The notes: generated by a model from the letters alone, not told the origin. DNA of 64,000 nt from Psychrosphaera ytuae (GCF_017638545.1 NZ_CP072110.1:1984001-2048000); one strand, 5' to 3'; numbered from the stretch's first letter, positions 1-9,911 are shown. Program-made: numbers and translations.

Positions 1-1
1 T

Positions 2-304
2 ATTGAAGTAGCATCTCGCGTTGCAAAAGCGCGAGCCATAATGCTCAATCGCGCCGGAAAACCCAATGCTTTATTAACAAGTAAAGAAGTCGACCGAGAT
101 TGCTCCCTATCTAAAGCCGATCATCGCTTTTTAGAAGAAACAATTTTTAAATTAAATATGTCGATTAGGGCCTATCACAAGATTTTAAAAGTCGCTCGTA
201 CTATCGCCGATTTAGAACAGGCAACATCCATTACGCGAGCTCACCTGTCAGAAGCCCTAAGCTACAGAGCCATGGATCGATTACTCAAACATCTTTCTTT
301 TTAA
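2..304 (+). CDS. comM: YifB/ComM family Mg-chelatase-like ATPase, C-terminal fragment (truncated by window edge)
   Basis: The frame is open from the left edge, so only about the last 100 residues are present. They match the C-terminal helical domain of the YifB/ComM family (Mg_chelatase_C): an R-V-A-K-A-R helix, then LSKADHRFLEET, then ARTIADLEQ and a final AHLSEALSYR helix. ComM is an AAA+ hexameric helicase that promotes branch migration during natural transformation; that role is family knowledge. The ATPase part lies outside the window. The stop codon shares four bases with the stop of the convergent lipoprotein gene. YifB paralogues of unknown role cannot be excluded from this piece alone. 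Confidence 0.85.
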   Translation: MEVASRVAKARAIMLNRAGKPNALLTSKEVDRDCSLSKADHRFLEETIFKLNMSIRAYHKILKVARTIADLEQATSITRAHLSEALSYRAMDRLLKHLSF

Positions 305-855
305 TACGTCGCTTTTTCGTCTTCTATTGGCGAATAATCTAATTGAACCTCAACTCTTTTAACACCCGTAAGCTGTCTAAGAAGTTTGTAATTCAACAGT
401 AAATTTTCACTACTTTTAGGGGTTAATTGGTATGTCGCCTTCGCGATATTTCTGACTGTATAACTATCTTTAATAACACTTTGATCAAAAGTATCTTGGT
501 CTGTAACCACTACCAAGTCACCAGTAACTCTGGCTTTTTCAAACATAGTTAAATCAGTAACAATATCACCTTTGACCAAGGTGGTTTTTGTCGCTTCAAA
601 CTTACCGCCATTCATCATCAACACGATTGATTGTCCAGGTAACTGTTTAATTTGATGTGCAGGGTCTTTTTTAACCTCAAGAGACGTTTCATTTTTGGTG
701 ATTTTTGTATCGTTAGCATCTTTATTTTCAGACTGTTGCTCAAGGGAAACCTTTTCCTTGATGTCGTCATTTTGCAACTCAGTTTTTTTAGAGCAACCAG
801 TAAGTGAAAAAGTTAAGCCTAAAATCAATACGTTCACTGCGGTATTCTTGTTCAT
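301..855 (-). CDS. Putative outer-membrane or periplasmic lipoprotein, unknown function
   Basis: This 184-residue protein starts with a lipoprotein signal ending in the lipobox LTGC (Cys about residue 21), followed by a charged, Lys/Glu/Asp-rich linker to about residue 70. The C-terminal 110 residues form a compact, mixed alpha/beta-looking region containing PGQSIVLMMNGGKFEATK. I do not recognise a family. It is convergent with comM and divergent from the M36 peptidase. The signal and lipobox are seen directly; anchoring in a membrane is inferred. Confidence 0.7.
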   Translation of the reverse strand: MNKNTAVNVLILGLTFSLTGCSKKTELQNDDIKEKVSLEQQSENKDANDTKITKNETSLEVKKDPAHQIKQLPGQSIVLMMNGGKFEATKTTLVKGDIVTDLTMFEKARVTGDLVVVTDQDTFDQSVIKDSYTVRNIAKATYQLTPKSSENLLLNYKLLRQLTGVKRVEVQLDYSPIEDEKATY

Positions 856-1166
856 CTTATGCTTTTCGTCCCTATAAATATCAACTTTGTTATAACGCCA
901 TAAGTTACCCTGTATTAGATAACTCTAAATAAAATACATTTGTAACAATTTATGACAATGTAATTTTTTTTCATTTTTTAATATTTAAAAACAATGACTT
1001 ATAAAACCCAAATATAATGGGCAAATTTTACCCAACATTGGTAGTTGCAAAAAGGTCCAGTTTCAGATTAGTTTGTGTTCAGCTGTATTTAAATTAAAAA
1101 GATAAAACATATACAGTGAACCTAAATAGGAAAGAAGAGTTTTATCAACGACAACAACAAGGAAAA
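856..1166. other. 311-base intergenic region, probable divergent promoters
   Basis: A very AT-rich stretch between the divergent lipoprotein gene and the M36 peptidase. It holds TATAAT at 1013-1018 on the plus strand but no convincing -35 hexamer at the usual distance, and an AAGGA Shine-Dalgarno at 1159-1163 that fixes the peptidase start. I see no additional gene, RNA or repeat here. Confidence 0.4.
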
Positions 1167-4100
1167 ATGATGGTAAATTTTAAGATTGCCGGAGTCTCCG
1201 CTGCTGTATCTATGATACTAGCCAGTGCCGCTTCTCATGCCGCACCTGAAGCTATTCAAACTGCACCTATCAAAAGTGTAAAGTCTCAATCAGCCGCTTC
1301 TGGTAGCTATGACGCTGCAGTACAACAAGCATTAGCTGCAAAACCAACTAAAACTGGTCTTAAGAGCCACTTTGATGCTCAGCTTGGTAAAGCTACGTTT
1401 TTATGGGCACCAAAATCAATGGCTGCGCCAGATTTCACAGGTATTTTGCCTGAGCAACGTGCAGCTCATGCAAGCGATTTCTACCTAAACGCACTACTTG
1501 GTTCATCTGCACTTAAGGGCGCGAGCCAAGTTAAACTTGCTAATCTTCACGACGAAGGTAAAGGCACTCGTATTGCCAAGTACAAGCAAGAAATTATGGG
1601 TGTTGAGGTATTCAACCGCGAATTCAACATCATGTTAGATGAAGAATTTAGCCTAGTTGCCGCATCTGGTTTCTTAGCACGTAATCAACTACCTGCAGGT
1701 CAACTTGCTCCTGCTATGGACTTCGGTTCTGCTGAAGTTGCGCTACGTGCAGCTATTTCTGAATTGACAGAAGGCCAACTAAACGCTGAACTTCAATTAT
1801 CTAAAGAACAAGGTAAGTACTCTGTATTTACGGCTAAAGGTGAAACAGAAGCTTTATCTTTAGGCAAAGAAGCACGTGCTAAAAAAGTTTACTTCGATGG
1901 TAAAAAAGGTCTGATTCCTTCTTACTACGTAGAAGTAGAAATGACTGAAGAAGACGGCGTGAGCACAGAATTGTTCTCATACGTAATCAGTGGTCAAGAC
2001 GGCAGTGTATTATCTAAGCACAGCTTAACTGTAGATGACTCTGTGTTCCACTACCGCGCATACGCGAGAGAAGACAAAGTACCAATGCAAGGTCCTCACG
2101 GTAAAGTAGTACCTCAGTTAGAGCCTGGCAACGATCCTACTGAAATTTTAGAAGCTCCTCTTGTTTCTATTTCTTCAATGCCTTCTTTGAGCACACAAGA
2201 TCCATGGTTACCTGAAGATGCCGAATTTACTCTTGGTAACAACGCATTTGCATACGCAGATATCGTTGCTCCAGGTGGTTACTCTGACGGTGACTTCACT
2301 GCAGAGCTAACTTCTGCGAAAACGTTTGACTATCCACTGTCAGATGAAGTCCGCTCAAACAACATCAAGAATCGTAAAGCTGCAATTGTAAACTTGTTCT
2401 ACATGACCAACTACTTACACGATTACTACTATGATTACGGTTTTGACGAAGCGTCAGGTAACGCGCAGATTTCAAACTACGGCCGTGGTGGTTTAGAAAA
2501 CGATCCACTATTACTAGAAGCACAAGACTTCTCAGGTAAGAACAACGCAAACATGTCAACACCGGCTGACGGTGGTGCACCACGTATGCAGCAATACTTG
2601 TGGACTGACAAAGATGCAACAGTAGGTGAAGACTGGGGTACGGTTGTTACTAACGTTGATGGTCTTGACCTATTACCAACTAGCCAAGTTGCTTCGTTTG
2701 GTGCACAACAATACGACGTTACAGCTTCACTAGCTCGTATTGACGACGGTACTGATACAACAACTGATGGCTGTGAAATGGCAACAAATGCTGCTGAATT
2801 AGCAGGTAAAATCGCAGTTGTTGACCGCGGTGGTTGTGCATTTACAGTTAAAGCCCTAAACGCACAAGATGCAGGTGCAGTTGGTGTTCTTGTTGTTAAC
2901 AACACAGACGACGGCACTCCAGCTCCTATGGGTGGCACGGACAGCTTTGTACGTATTCCTGCGCAAGGTCTAAGCTTTGCAGATGGTGCAAGCTTATATG
3001 CTGAAATCGACGCAGACGTTGATGTTGAAGTTAACATGTTTAGCTCTTACCCACTTAAAGACTCTACGTTCGACAACGCGATTATTGCGCACGAATTTGG
3101 TCACTACATGCAAAACCGTCTAATCGGTAATGCAAGTGGTTTGACTAACTTCCAAGGCCGTTCAATGGGTGAAGGTTGGTCAGACGTTCACGCATTATTA
3201 TTCGTAACTGACGAAGCAGACTTACAACTTGAAGGTAACGAAGAGTTTGGTCTGGGCTATGGTGTAGGCACGTTCGTCGCAGACTTCTTCTACGGTATCC
3301 GTCGTGCGCCATATACAACTGATATGGAAGTTAACCCATACACATTCGCACACATTGAAACAGGTGCAGGTCCAGTAGGCTTCCCTGCAACAAGCAACGC
3401 ATCACCACATGGTGCTGGTGAGATTTGGGCAGTTGCTTTATGGGAATTCTATGTTGCATTGATCAATGAGCATGGTTTCGCTGAAGCGAAAGACCGTATG
3501 TCTCGTTACGTAGTTGAAGGTTACAAGATGACTCCTGTAACTCCAACTTACACAGAAGCTCGTGACGCTATTTTCGCAGCAGCCTCTGCAAACGATGATT
3601 TAGAAATCGCAATCACAGCGTTTGCTAAGCGTGGTATGGGTCTTGGTGCTATCTCTCCTAATCGTTTCGACAACAACCATACTGGTGTAGTTGAAAGCTT
3701 TGAAACTGAGTTGGCCTCTTACAATGCAGTATCTGTAAACTTCAATCCAGACTTCGATGGTGCAGAAGTTGGTTTCTGTACAGCCGATGGCGTACTAGAC
3801 ATCGGTGAAACAGGTACTATCTCTGTAACTGTCTCTAACGTTGGTAACGAAGTACTTGAAAATGTTAAAGCGGTTATCTCAGTAGTAGGCGATGCAGATG
3901 TAACTATCGAGAACGACGGTGAAATCGTATTCGAAACTCTAAACCCATTCACTCGTGAAACAAGTGCAGAGTTGAAAGTAACTGTTAATGACGCTGCAGT
4001 AGCAGATGACATTGAGTTTGTTGTTACTTTCCCTGAAGCTGTTGAAAACGACGCAATTGTAGAAGCGGAAGACATTACGCTTAATGCGACACTTAACTAT

Positions 4101-5162
4101 GATTTCGAAAAAGTAGCACCAGTTAACTTCGTTTCTATGGATGACATGGAAGACGAAAGTACTTTTGCTGACTTAACAGTAAACATCATGGACGGTGGCG
4201 ACAATGCCAAAGGCTTAGCGTACTTCGATACGGTTAACACTCCATTCTTCAACAGTTTGGTTGCAGCAGATTTAGGCTCTCAAGTATTACGTATGTCTGA
4301 CTTCGCTGGTATCACTGATGTTGCTTATGAAACAGCGGAATTTGAAATCGGCTACGCTGGTTCATTCCAAGTTTCTTTCTGGCACGCATACTGGATGGAA
4401 GCTGACTGGGACGGCGGTGTTGTCGAAATCAGTGTTAACGGCAGTGCGTGGAAAGACGTTACTGAGTTTGGCGGCTACTTCATGGTAAATGGTTATAACA
4501 ACTACCTTGACGAAGACGTGCAAGACCAGCCTTTAGCAGGTCGTATGGTATTCTCTGGTCAAGACTTTGCACCAGCGTCTGCAAACGGCGGTATCGAAGT
4601 CATCGACTTTGGTGAGGCACTAAACGGTAACATGGCGAAACTTCGCTTCCGTATCGCAACGGATAGTGCAGTAAACTACTACGGTTGGTGGATCGATAAC
4701 CTAACACTAAGTAATGTTGCATCTCCAGTTCACTCAGAAGTTGTTTCTGGTGTAACAGGTTCTTGTGACAATACTGCACCTCAAATTCTTGCAGCGACTG
4801 AAGCAGTTACTGTAAATGAAGGTGAAGCAGTAACTCTAAGTGTTGAAGTTCAAGACCGTAACGCAGTTAACGCATTCACTTACGAGTGGGTACAAACAAG
4901 CGGTGCAGAAGTGTCTATGAGCGGTGCAGACTCTGCAACTATGACATTTACAGCACCTCAAGTTTCAGCTACCAATAACTTCACATTTGAAGTGACGGTG
5001 TCTGATGGCGTTGATTCGGTTAAATCAACAAGCGTAGTAACAGTAGCTAATGTTCCTAAGCCTGTTGTACCTGCTCCAACAGATGATGAAAGCGGTAGCT
5101 TTGGTTGGTTGGCATTATTGCTTACTCCATTTGCACTATTAAGAAGACGTATGAAGCGTTAA
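1167..5162 (+). CDS. Secreted M36 (fungalysin-like) zinc metallopeptidase with PA domain, PKD-like domain and GlyGly-CTERM
   Basis: An exported zinc endopeptidase of about 1331 residues. From ATG 1167 it begins with a signal peptide ending near ASAASHAAPEA, then an FTP-like propeptide, and the catalytic domain with HEFGHYMQNRL (HExxH at residues 642-646) and the downstream EGWSD glutamate. A protease-associated (PA) domain is inserted just before the zinc site (about residues 505-610, GKIAVVDRGGCAFTVKA). Beta-sandwich repeats and a PKD-like domain follow. The tail is SGSFGWLALLLTPFALLRRR, a GlyGly-CTERM sorting signal cleaved by rhombosortase in related bacteria. The longer frame begins at GTG 1116, but AAGGA precedes ATG 1167 and the signal peptide starts there. 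Codon use is highly biased, suggesting strong expression. Confidence 0.92.
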   Translation: MMVNFKIAGVSAAVSMILASAASHAAPEAIQTAPIKSVKSQSAASGSYDAAVQQALAAKPTKTGLKSHFDAQLGKATFLWAPKSMAAPDFTGILPEQRAAHASDFYLNALLGSSALKGASQVKLANLHDEGKGTRIAKYKQEIMGVEVFNREFNIMLDEEFSLVAASGFLARNQLPAGQLAPAMDFGSAEVALRAAISELTEGQLNAELQLSKEQGKYSVFTAKGETEALSLGKEARAKKVYFDGKKGLIPSYYVEVEMTEEDGVSTELFSYVISGQDGSVLSKHSLTVDDSVFHYRAYAREDKVPMQGPHGKVVPQLEPGNDPTEILEAPLVSISSMPSLSTQDPWLPEDAEFTLGNNAFAYADIVAPGGYSDGDFTAELTSAKTFDYPLSDEVRSNNIKNRKAAIVNLFYMTNYLHDYYYDYGFDEASGNAQISNYGRGGLENDPLLLEAQDFSGKNNANMSTPADGGAPRMQQYLWTDKDATVGEDWGTVVTNVDGLDLLPTSQVASFGAQQYDVTASLARIDDGTDTTTDGCEMATNAAELAGKIAVVDRGGCAFTVKALNAQDAGAVGVLVVNNTDDGTPAPMGGTDSFVRIPAQGLSFADGASLYAEIDADVDVEVNMFSSYPLKDSTFDNAIIAHEFGHYMQNRLIGNASGLTNFQGRSMGEGWSDVHALLFVTDEADLQLEGNEEFGLGYGVGTFVADFFYGIRRAPYTTDMEVNPYTFAHIETGAGPVGFPATSNASPHGAGEIWAVALWEFYVALINEHGFAEAKDRMSRYVVEGYKMTPVTPTYTEARDAIFAAASANDDLEIAITAFAKRGMGLGAISPNRFDNNHTGVVESFETELASYNAVSVNFNPDFDGAEVGFCTADGVLDIGETGTISVTVSNVGNEVLENVKAVISVVGDADVTIENDGEIVFETLNPFTRETSAELKVTVNDAAVADDIEFVVTFPEAVENDAIVEAEDITLNATLNYDFEKVAPVNFVSMDDMEDESTFADLTVNIMDGGDNAKGLAYFDTVNTPFFNSLVAADLGSQVLRMSDFAGITDVAYETAEFEIGYAGSFQVSFWHAYWMEADWDGGVVEISVNGSAWKDVTEFGGYFMVNGYNNYLDEDVQDQPLAGRMVFSGQDFAPASANGGIEVIDFGEALNGNMAKLRFRIATDSAVNYYGWWIDNLTLSNVASPVHSEVVSGVTGSCDNTAPQILAATEAVTVNEGEAVTLSVEVQDRNAVNAFTYEWVQTSGAEVSMSGADSATMTFTAPQVSATNNFTFEVTVSDGVDSVKSTSVVTVANVPKPVVPAPTDDESGSFGWLALLLTPFALLRRRMKR

Positions 5163-5190
5163 TTCGTAGATTACCAATCTTAACCAAAAA

Positions 5191-5221
5191 ACCCTGATTG
5201 TTTTCAATCAGGGTTTTTTAT
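5191..5221 (+). terminator. Rho-independent terminator of the M36 peptidase gene
   Basis: A perfect 10-bp inverted repeat, ACCCTGATTG at 5191-5200 and its complement at 5205-5214, with a TTTT loop, followed by TTTTTT. It lies 28 bases after the peptidase stop. The A-run on the other side may also let it work for transcripts from the opposite strand. Confidence 0.9.
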
Positions 5222-5263
5222 TATCTAGCACTTTAAATATTTGGTAGATCTATGGTTTGTAGG

Positions 5264-6247
5264 TTAAATCCGTTTTTGCGACTCTAACCAACGATGGCAA
5301 TCCGCCAACATAGTTTCTAGAGGAATAGTATTTTGATAGCCTAATTCTTTTACCGCTTTATCACTCTTAGCCACTACTCTACTAGTAACCATTTTTGCTT
5401 TTTCTGGCGTCATATTAGGCTCTTTACGGGTCAAAAACGACCAAGCATTAGAAACCGCAGCCACAAGCTTTAGTAAGGACGTTGTGATTTCTTTTCGATA
5501 TAACGGCCTATCTAATAGTTTCGCAATTTTATTTACTACCTCTAGAAATGAATGGTCGACTCCCGCCAAAATATAATTGTGACCGGTCCGCCCTTTTGTA
5601 ACTGCCGTTATATGTGCATCAACAACCGCTTCGACATGGCAATAACTACCTTCGCTTTTGGGGATGCCTGGTAGCTGGTTATGTTTAACCAAATGAAATA
5701 ATTGCGCCCAATTGTGCTTGTCGTAAGGACCCATAATGGCACATGGATTGAGTATGACTGCATCTAAGCCTTGCTGTGCGACCGCATGTTTGACCATTTG
5801 TTCACCCAAAAACTTGGTACGAAGGTAATTAACGCCCGAGTTCATCGCTGTACTAGGTGAAGCTTCATCTATTACTTCGTCATGAAAACCAAAAGCAGAA
5901 ATACTCGAGGTGTGTATAAGACGACTCACCTTATTATTTAACACAGCATCGATGACGTTTTCTGTTCCCGTCACATTTACGAGATGTTGACGCTCATTAT
6001 TGGCAAACCATAGGTTTGTATCTCCTGCTAAATGAAATACAACATCCGCATTGCTTTTGCTAACAGCCAGATCGACATCTTGCGGATCAGTGATTTGCCC
6101 CAGGTGCCATTCTATCGGAATATCTTTCAGGTCTTCACAATCGGAGTCAGGTCTTCGAATCGCACTTATTTGCCAACCCAATTGGTGTAATTTTCTAATC
6201 AAATTAATGCCCAGAAAACCCGTTGCCCCTGTTACAAATGCTTTCAC
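5264..6247 (-). CDS. NAD(P)-dependent epimerase/dehydratase (extended SDR, dihydroflavonol-reductase-like)
   Basis: A 327-residue extended short-chain dehydrogenase/reductase. The N-terminal Rossmann motif TGATGFLG is at residues 7-14, and the catalytic YxxxK appears as Y141-LRT-K145 with upstream serines in IHTSSISAFG. Length and pattern fit the dihydroflavonol-4-reductase/3-beta-HSD-like group of epimerases. The substrate cannot be read from sequence. It lies 32 bases downstream of the serine hydrolase on the same strand, so the two are probably co-transcribed. Confidence 0.85.
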   Translation of the reverse strand: MKAFVTGATGFLGINLIRKLHQLGWQISAIRRPDSDCEDLKDIPIEWHLGQITDPQDVDLAVSKSNADVVFHLAGDTNLWFANNERQHLVNVTGTENVIDAVLNNKVSRLIHTSSISAFGFHDEVIDEASPSTAMNSGVNYLRTKFLGEQMVKHAVAQQGLDAVILNPCAIMGPYDKHNWAQLFHLVKHNQLPGIPKSEGSYCHVEAVVDAHITAVTKGRTGHNYILAGVDHSFLEVVNKIAKLLDRPLYRKEITTSLLKLVAAVSNAWSFLTRKEPNMTPEKAKMVTSRVVAKSDKAVKELGYQNTIPLETMLADCHRWLESQKRI

Positions 6248-6279
6248 TTAATCATACTCCGAGTTTGTTTTATGGTTAT

Positions 6280-7473
6280 TTATGGATTGGCAGAAGTGAT
6301 ATGTTGTTCCGAATCAATCGCCTCTCGAATAAGCGTGATTAATTTATGTTTATCGGCGACCTCTTTGTCGCCAAGTGCACTAGGCCAATTGCCGTTTATC
6401 GCTATAACTAAACCTCTTTCGCGGTCAATAATAATGCCCTGACCAAATATCCCCTTTGCTTCAAAGCTACCATCGCGGTTAACCCACCATTGATAGCCAT
6501 ACCACTCTGAATCCGAATCTGTGGCAACATGAGCAGTCGTTGCAGACTCGACCCACCCCTCACTTACGACTTGCTTTCCATCTCGCCTTGCCCCTTCTAA
6601 AATAAACTGACCAAAACGCAAAAAATCTCTAGTTGTCGCTTGAATACAACAGCCTCCAATTTCACTGCCTGTATCGCCTAAAACCCAAGAAGCGTCAGAC
6701 TCTGCGCCTATTGATGACCATATTGTCTCTGACAGATATTCGGCAAGGGGTTTATTTACGGCTTTTCGCACCACAAGACCAATCAAATTCGTCTCACCTG
6801 TACTATATCGCCAAAATGTACCTGGCGGCTTATCTCGCTTGAGCTTGCGCATATAACTGGCCGTAACATCCAAACCATCTTCTGCTTGGTGAAAGTTAAA
6901 CTTAGATACGTCCGAATTTGGGTCCAGGTAATCTTCATTCCAGGCCACACCTGAGGTCATCGTGATCAATTGCTTGATAGTAACTTGGTCATAGGCACTG
7001 CCTTTCATTGAAGTGACATAGTCAGTGACTTTGTCGTCCAAGCTTTTGATATAACCATCCTTTAGTGCAGCCCCAACTAAAGTAGACGTGAATGATTTAG
7101 CGACAGAAAAGCTAGTCCATTTACTATGTGCATCCGAGTCCAATCCATATCGCTCAAAACGCAACTTTCCTTGATGAAGTACTAGCATTGCGCCTATGCG
7201 TTGCGAGGTAAATAACGCATCAAAATCTGGCCCAAGCGGTAATGGATTACCCTTGGGTAGTGGCCTGACATCCTCGCCTTTTTTGATATTATTTTTAGGC
7301 ACCACTGGTAATTTATCAATTGATTGAAACCCTGCATCTCGCTGCTCCTGAGTCCAAAACAGCACATTGAGATTATTCGGCGGGTTTAAAATCAAATATC
7401 TAACGTGCTTATCTAAAGAAAGCCAAACCACACTTAGTGCGATCACCAAAGCTCCGGTTATCCATTTCCACAT
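6280..7473 (-). CDS. Serine hydrolase of the beta-lactamase class C / EstB family, membrane-anchored
   Basis: A 397-residue protein with an N-terminal hydrophobic helix (residues 2-18) that probably anchors or exports it. The active-site SxxK motif is S123-VA-K126 in SFSVAKSFTS. A tyrosine motif follows at Y223 (WRYSTGETN), as in class C beta-lactamase-like esterases and 6-aminohexanoate-dimer hydrolases. Such enzymes hydrolyse esters, amides or peptidoglycan peptides; the substrate here is unknown. First gene of a likely two-gene transcript with the SDR enzyme. Confidence 0.85.
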   Translation of the reverse strand: MWKWITGALVIALSVVWLSLDKHVRYLILNPPNNLNVLFWTQEQRDAGFQSIDKLPVVPKNNIKKGEDVRPLPKGNPLPLGPDFDALFTSQRIGAMLVLHQGKLRFERYGLDSDAHSKWTSFSVAKSFTSTLVGAALKDGYIKSLDDKVTDYVTSMKGSAYDQVTIKQLITMTSGVAWNEDYLDPNSDVSKFNFHQAEDGLDVTASYMRKLKRDKPPGTFWRYSTGETNLIGLVVRKAVNKPLAEYLSETIWSSIGAESDASWVLGDTGSEIGGCCIQATTRDFLRFGQFILEGARRDGKQVVSEGWVESATTAHVATDSDSEWYGYQWWVNRDGSFEAKGIFGQGIIIDRERGLVIAINGNWPSALGDKEVADKHKLITLIREAIDSEQHITSANP

Positions 7474-7653
7474 AATATTGCCCTATATTTACAACGTTAT
7501 TTGAGATAATACTCTCAATATTTCTAATCGTAATTTAGCACAACGGTCTATTTATTAGCCAACGGTTGGAGGTACTCGAGGCATAAAAATTTGTAACCAA
7601 ATATGCCCCTTTTAACCCCGAGGTTTTATACCAATAACTTTATCCATTTTTAT

Positions 7654-8784
7654 TTATACTCGTTCGATGGACCAAAGTAGTGCGATGAGCGCAATACCCA
7701 AAGAGCCTGATGGCATTGCCCACTTTCGATACCAGTTAAATCGCTTGATAGTAATTAAGACCGGAATCGCGATGGCAAGTATCGCAAGTTGTCCTAATTC
7801 GACACCGAGATTAAAGGCCAAAACGCTGAGAACCGTATAGTCTTGTGAAAGCCCAAGATCACCAAGTACACTCGCAAACCCCATGCCATGCAATAGTCCA
7901 AAAGCAAACGTAATCCAGCCAAGTCTCAGGACCAGAGGCCATATGTTATTTAATGCCGCTAATAACACAGATATAGCAATGCCAATTTCAACCCATTGGA
8001 TATTTGGACTCAAAAAGTCTAATGCGGTCGCCGTTAGGGTAATAGAGTGCGCAATCGTGAAAGCCGTCACAATCCACGCTGTTTGAATAAATATTTGTTC
8101 GTTAGAACTGTTTTCACACCATTGTCCTGACTTGCGGGTCAATACGCAGGTCAACAACAAAGCAACCAAAAATAAGATATGGTCTAAGCCCTTCCAAATA
8201 TGCAATACACCTTGATAACTGAACTCTACAAACGTCGCTAGATAACTTGTAGATTTGAGGTCAAACTCAAACACCGACTGTTTTACCGAGTATACAAAAG
8301 GCTGACCATTTATGGATGCAATGGCTTTGTGATTTGGATTAACCGCAAACAAAGCTTGGTATTCGATAAAAATCGCACCGTTTGCAAAACAATTAAGCTC
8401 GATAGGCATCACCAAATATGGCTGATTGAATCGCTCGGTCATTTTTAAATTGCCCGTTAGAGATATCGTACACTGATTACCCTTTTGTTTAGCCAACACT
8501 GAGGTCACCACGTAAGCATCTAAATTCACTTTTTGAGCAAGGACTTCCCGCCAGGTAATATCGCCATCATTGTTTTGGTCAAAATCGATATTGTACTCCA
8601 GATCTGCAATCTCAATTTGCCAGGAACCTGTGAATACATTTGGGTTATTTGGTAGCGAATTCAGCTCTATGTAGGCCGTGCTAAGTTGATGTGCGGCGAC
8701 GTTCGAACTTAAAAGGCATAAGCCCATAAACCCACAAAACATCAAGATTGAAACCAGTTTTTTGAAAATTAGTATTGTTTTCAT
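7654..8784 (-). CDS. HupE/UreJ family membrane protein with exported EF-hand-like domain
   Basis: 376 residues. After a signal peptide (to about residue 31) comes an extracytoplasmic domain with a textbook EF-hand loop at residues 69-80 (DQNNDGDITWRE). The C-terminal half has about six membrane segments with the HupE/UreJ hallmarks HIWKGLDHILFLVALLLT and GLLHGMGFAS, whose histidines resemble metal-binding sites in nickel/cobalt permease relatives. Transport activity is inferred from the family. Its start overlaps the stop of the upstream TPR-like gene by four bases (ATGA), indicating translational coupling. Last gene of the DUF4331 operon. Confidence 0.85.
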   Translation of the reverse strand: MKTILIFKKLVSILMFCGFMGLCLLSSNVAAHQLSTAYIELNSLPNNPNVFTGSWQIEIADLEYNIDFDQNNDGDITWREVLAQKVNLDAYVVTSVLAKQKGNQCTISLTGNLKMTERFNQPYLVMPIELNCFANGAIFIEYQALFAVNPNHKAIASINGQPFVYSVKQSVFEFDLKSTSYLATFVEFSYQGVLHIWKGLDHILFLVALLLTCVLTRKSGQWCENSSNEQIFIQTAWIVTAFTIAHSITLTATALDFLSPNIQWVEIGIAISVLLAALNNIWPLVLRLGWITFAFGLLHGMGFASVLGDLGLSQDYTVLSVLAFNLGVELGQLAILAIAIPVLITIKRFNWYRKWAMPSGSLGIALIALLWSIERV

Positions 8785-9911
8785 TCACCTGACTCCTTGC
8801 TAATTGTTTTCAAAATCACATTATTCGAGTCTGATTTATCTTCGTATGTGGTTGAATAATTGGGGTAAGACGCATTTACTCGTTGTAGTAACAAACGGTC
8901 CTGATCAAGCTTGGCTTGCTGCCAGTTGATTTCTGCCCAATAACGGGCTTTTTCTTTGTTGTTGGTAAGCTCTAAGTAATACAAAGCCAAGTCACTGGCA
9001 TGAAACGAGTCTTGACGTTGTTCACGAAGCTGGACTCTGGCTTGCATACGGGATTGCCAAGTTTGCGACTTATCGACTTTTGCTTCCGCTATAGCTAGTC
9101 TCAATAACAAGGCATCTTCTAAGTCACTGTGTTCTCTCACTAATTGAGGTACTACAGTTAATACCTCATGAAAATTGTCTAAAGCTAACTGTGCATCCGA
9201 CCACAATACCACAAGGCTGACAGGCGCAGAGGTTAAATCAATATCACGTAAATAGTGTAAGGTTTGTTCTGGTTGATTAGTACGCAGTGCAAGCTCTGCC
9301 AAAACATGTCTAGAATTAAAGGATAAAGGCTTATTTGCTGTTATGCGCTTCAAACCATTAAAACTTTTTTGAGCATTGCCAGTATGACTTTCGGCGTCAA
9401 TAGCGCAGGTGGCTGCGACTTCTAGACTTGCTACACCTAAAAGCATTAAACAAAGGCGTTTAGCTTTGGCAAACTCACCTTTTGTCATGTATAAGTTAGC
9501 AGCAAGTAAATATGAATTAACGTCAATTTGTTCAGGCTCCGGAGCTAGCTCTAAGACCGCTAATGCGCCATCAAATGCATGCTCTTTTTGCAGAACTTTA
9601 GCGTAAAGATATCGAACTTCGGTAGATGTATTTGTTTGAAATGCTTTACTAAGAGTCTTTTTTAGAAGGCCCATGTTTGCCTCTGAATTACCAACTGTCG
9701 CGCTGCTATTAAGTAATTCTGAAATCTGTGCTAAGTCTAATTCGTGTTGTGATTTGTAAAGCGCGGCACTTTGGGATGTTTTGGCAATAACATCATCAAG
9801 TGCAGGTACGCTACTCGTTTTCTCAGAAGTACTGTCGGACAATGTAAATTTCGCCGATACGCAGGTCACTGTAAAAAATACAAATACAGGGATCAGATGA
9901 TAAAATTTCAT
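8781..9911 (-). CDS. Exported TPR-like repeat protein
   Basis: 376 residues with an N-terminal signal peptide (cleavage likely after VSA, about residue 20). The body is almost entirely helical, with degenerate tetratricopeptide-like pairs such as VRYLYAKVLQKEHAFDGALAV and VNSYLLAANLYMTKGEFAKA. TPR proteins usually act as scaffolds, so a periplasmic binding role for its operon partners is inferred. A strong AAGGAG precedes the ATG. It sits between the cadherin-like lipoprotein and HupE/UreJ and is coupled to the latter. Confidence 0.75.
   Translation of the reverse strand: MKFYHLIPVFVFFTVTCVSAKFTLSDSTSEKTSSVPALDDVIAKTSQSAALYKSQHELDLAQISELLNSSATVGNSEANMGLLKKTLSKAFQTNTSTEVRYLYAKVLQKEHAFDGALAVLELAPEPEQIDVNSYLLAANLYMTKGEFAKAKRLCLMLLGVASLEVAATCAIDAESHTGNAQKSFNGLKRITANKPLSFNSRHVLAELALRTNQPEQTLHYLRDIDLTSAPVSLVVLWSDAQLALDNFHEVLTVVPQLVREHSDLEDALLLRLAIAEAKVDKSQTWQSRMQARVQLREQRQDSFHASDLALYYLELTNNKEKARYWAEINWQQAKLDQDRLLLQRVNASYPNYSTTYEDKSDSNNVILKTISKESGE

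Noticed and set aside
2477..3037. 186-codon antisense reading frame within the M36 peptidase
   Set aside because: Low-complexity Ser/Thr/Ala-rich translation with no start signal; it is a by-product of the strong codon bias of the peptidase gene.
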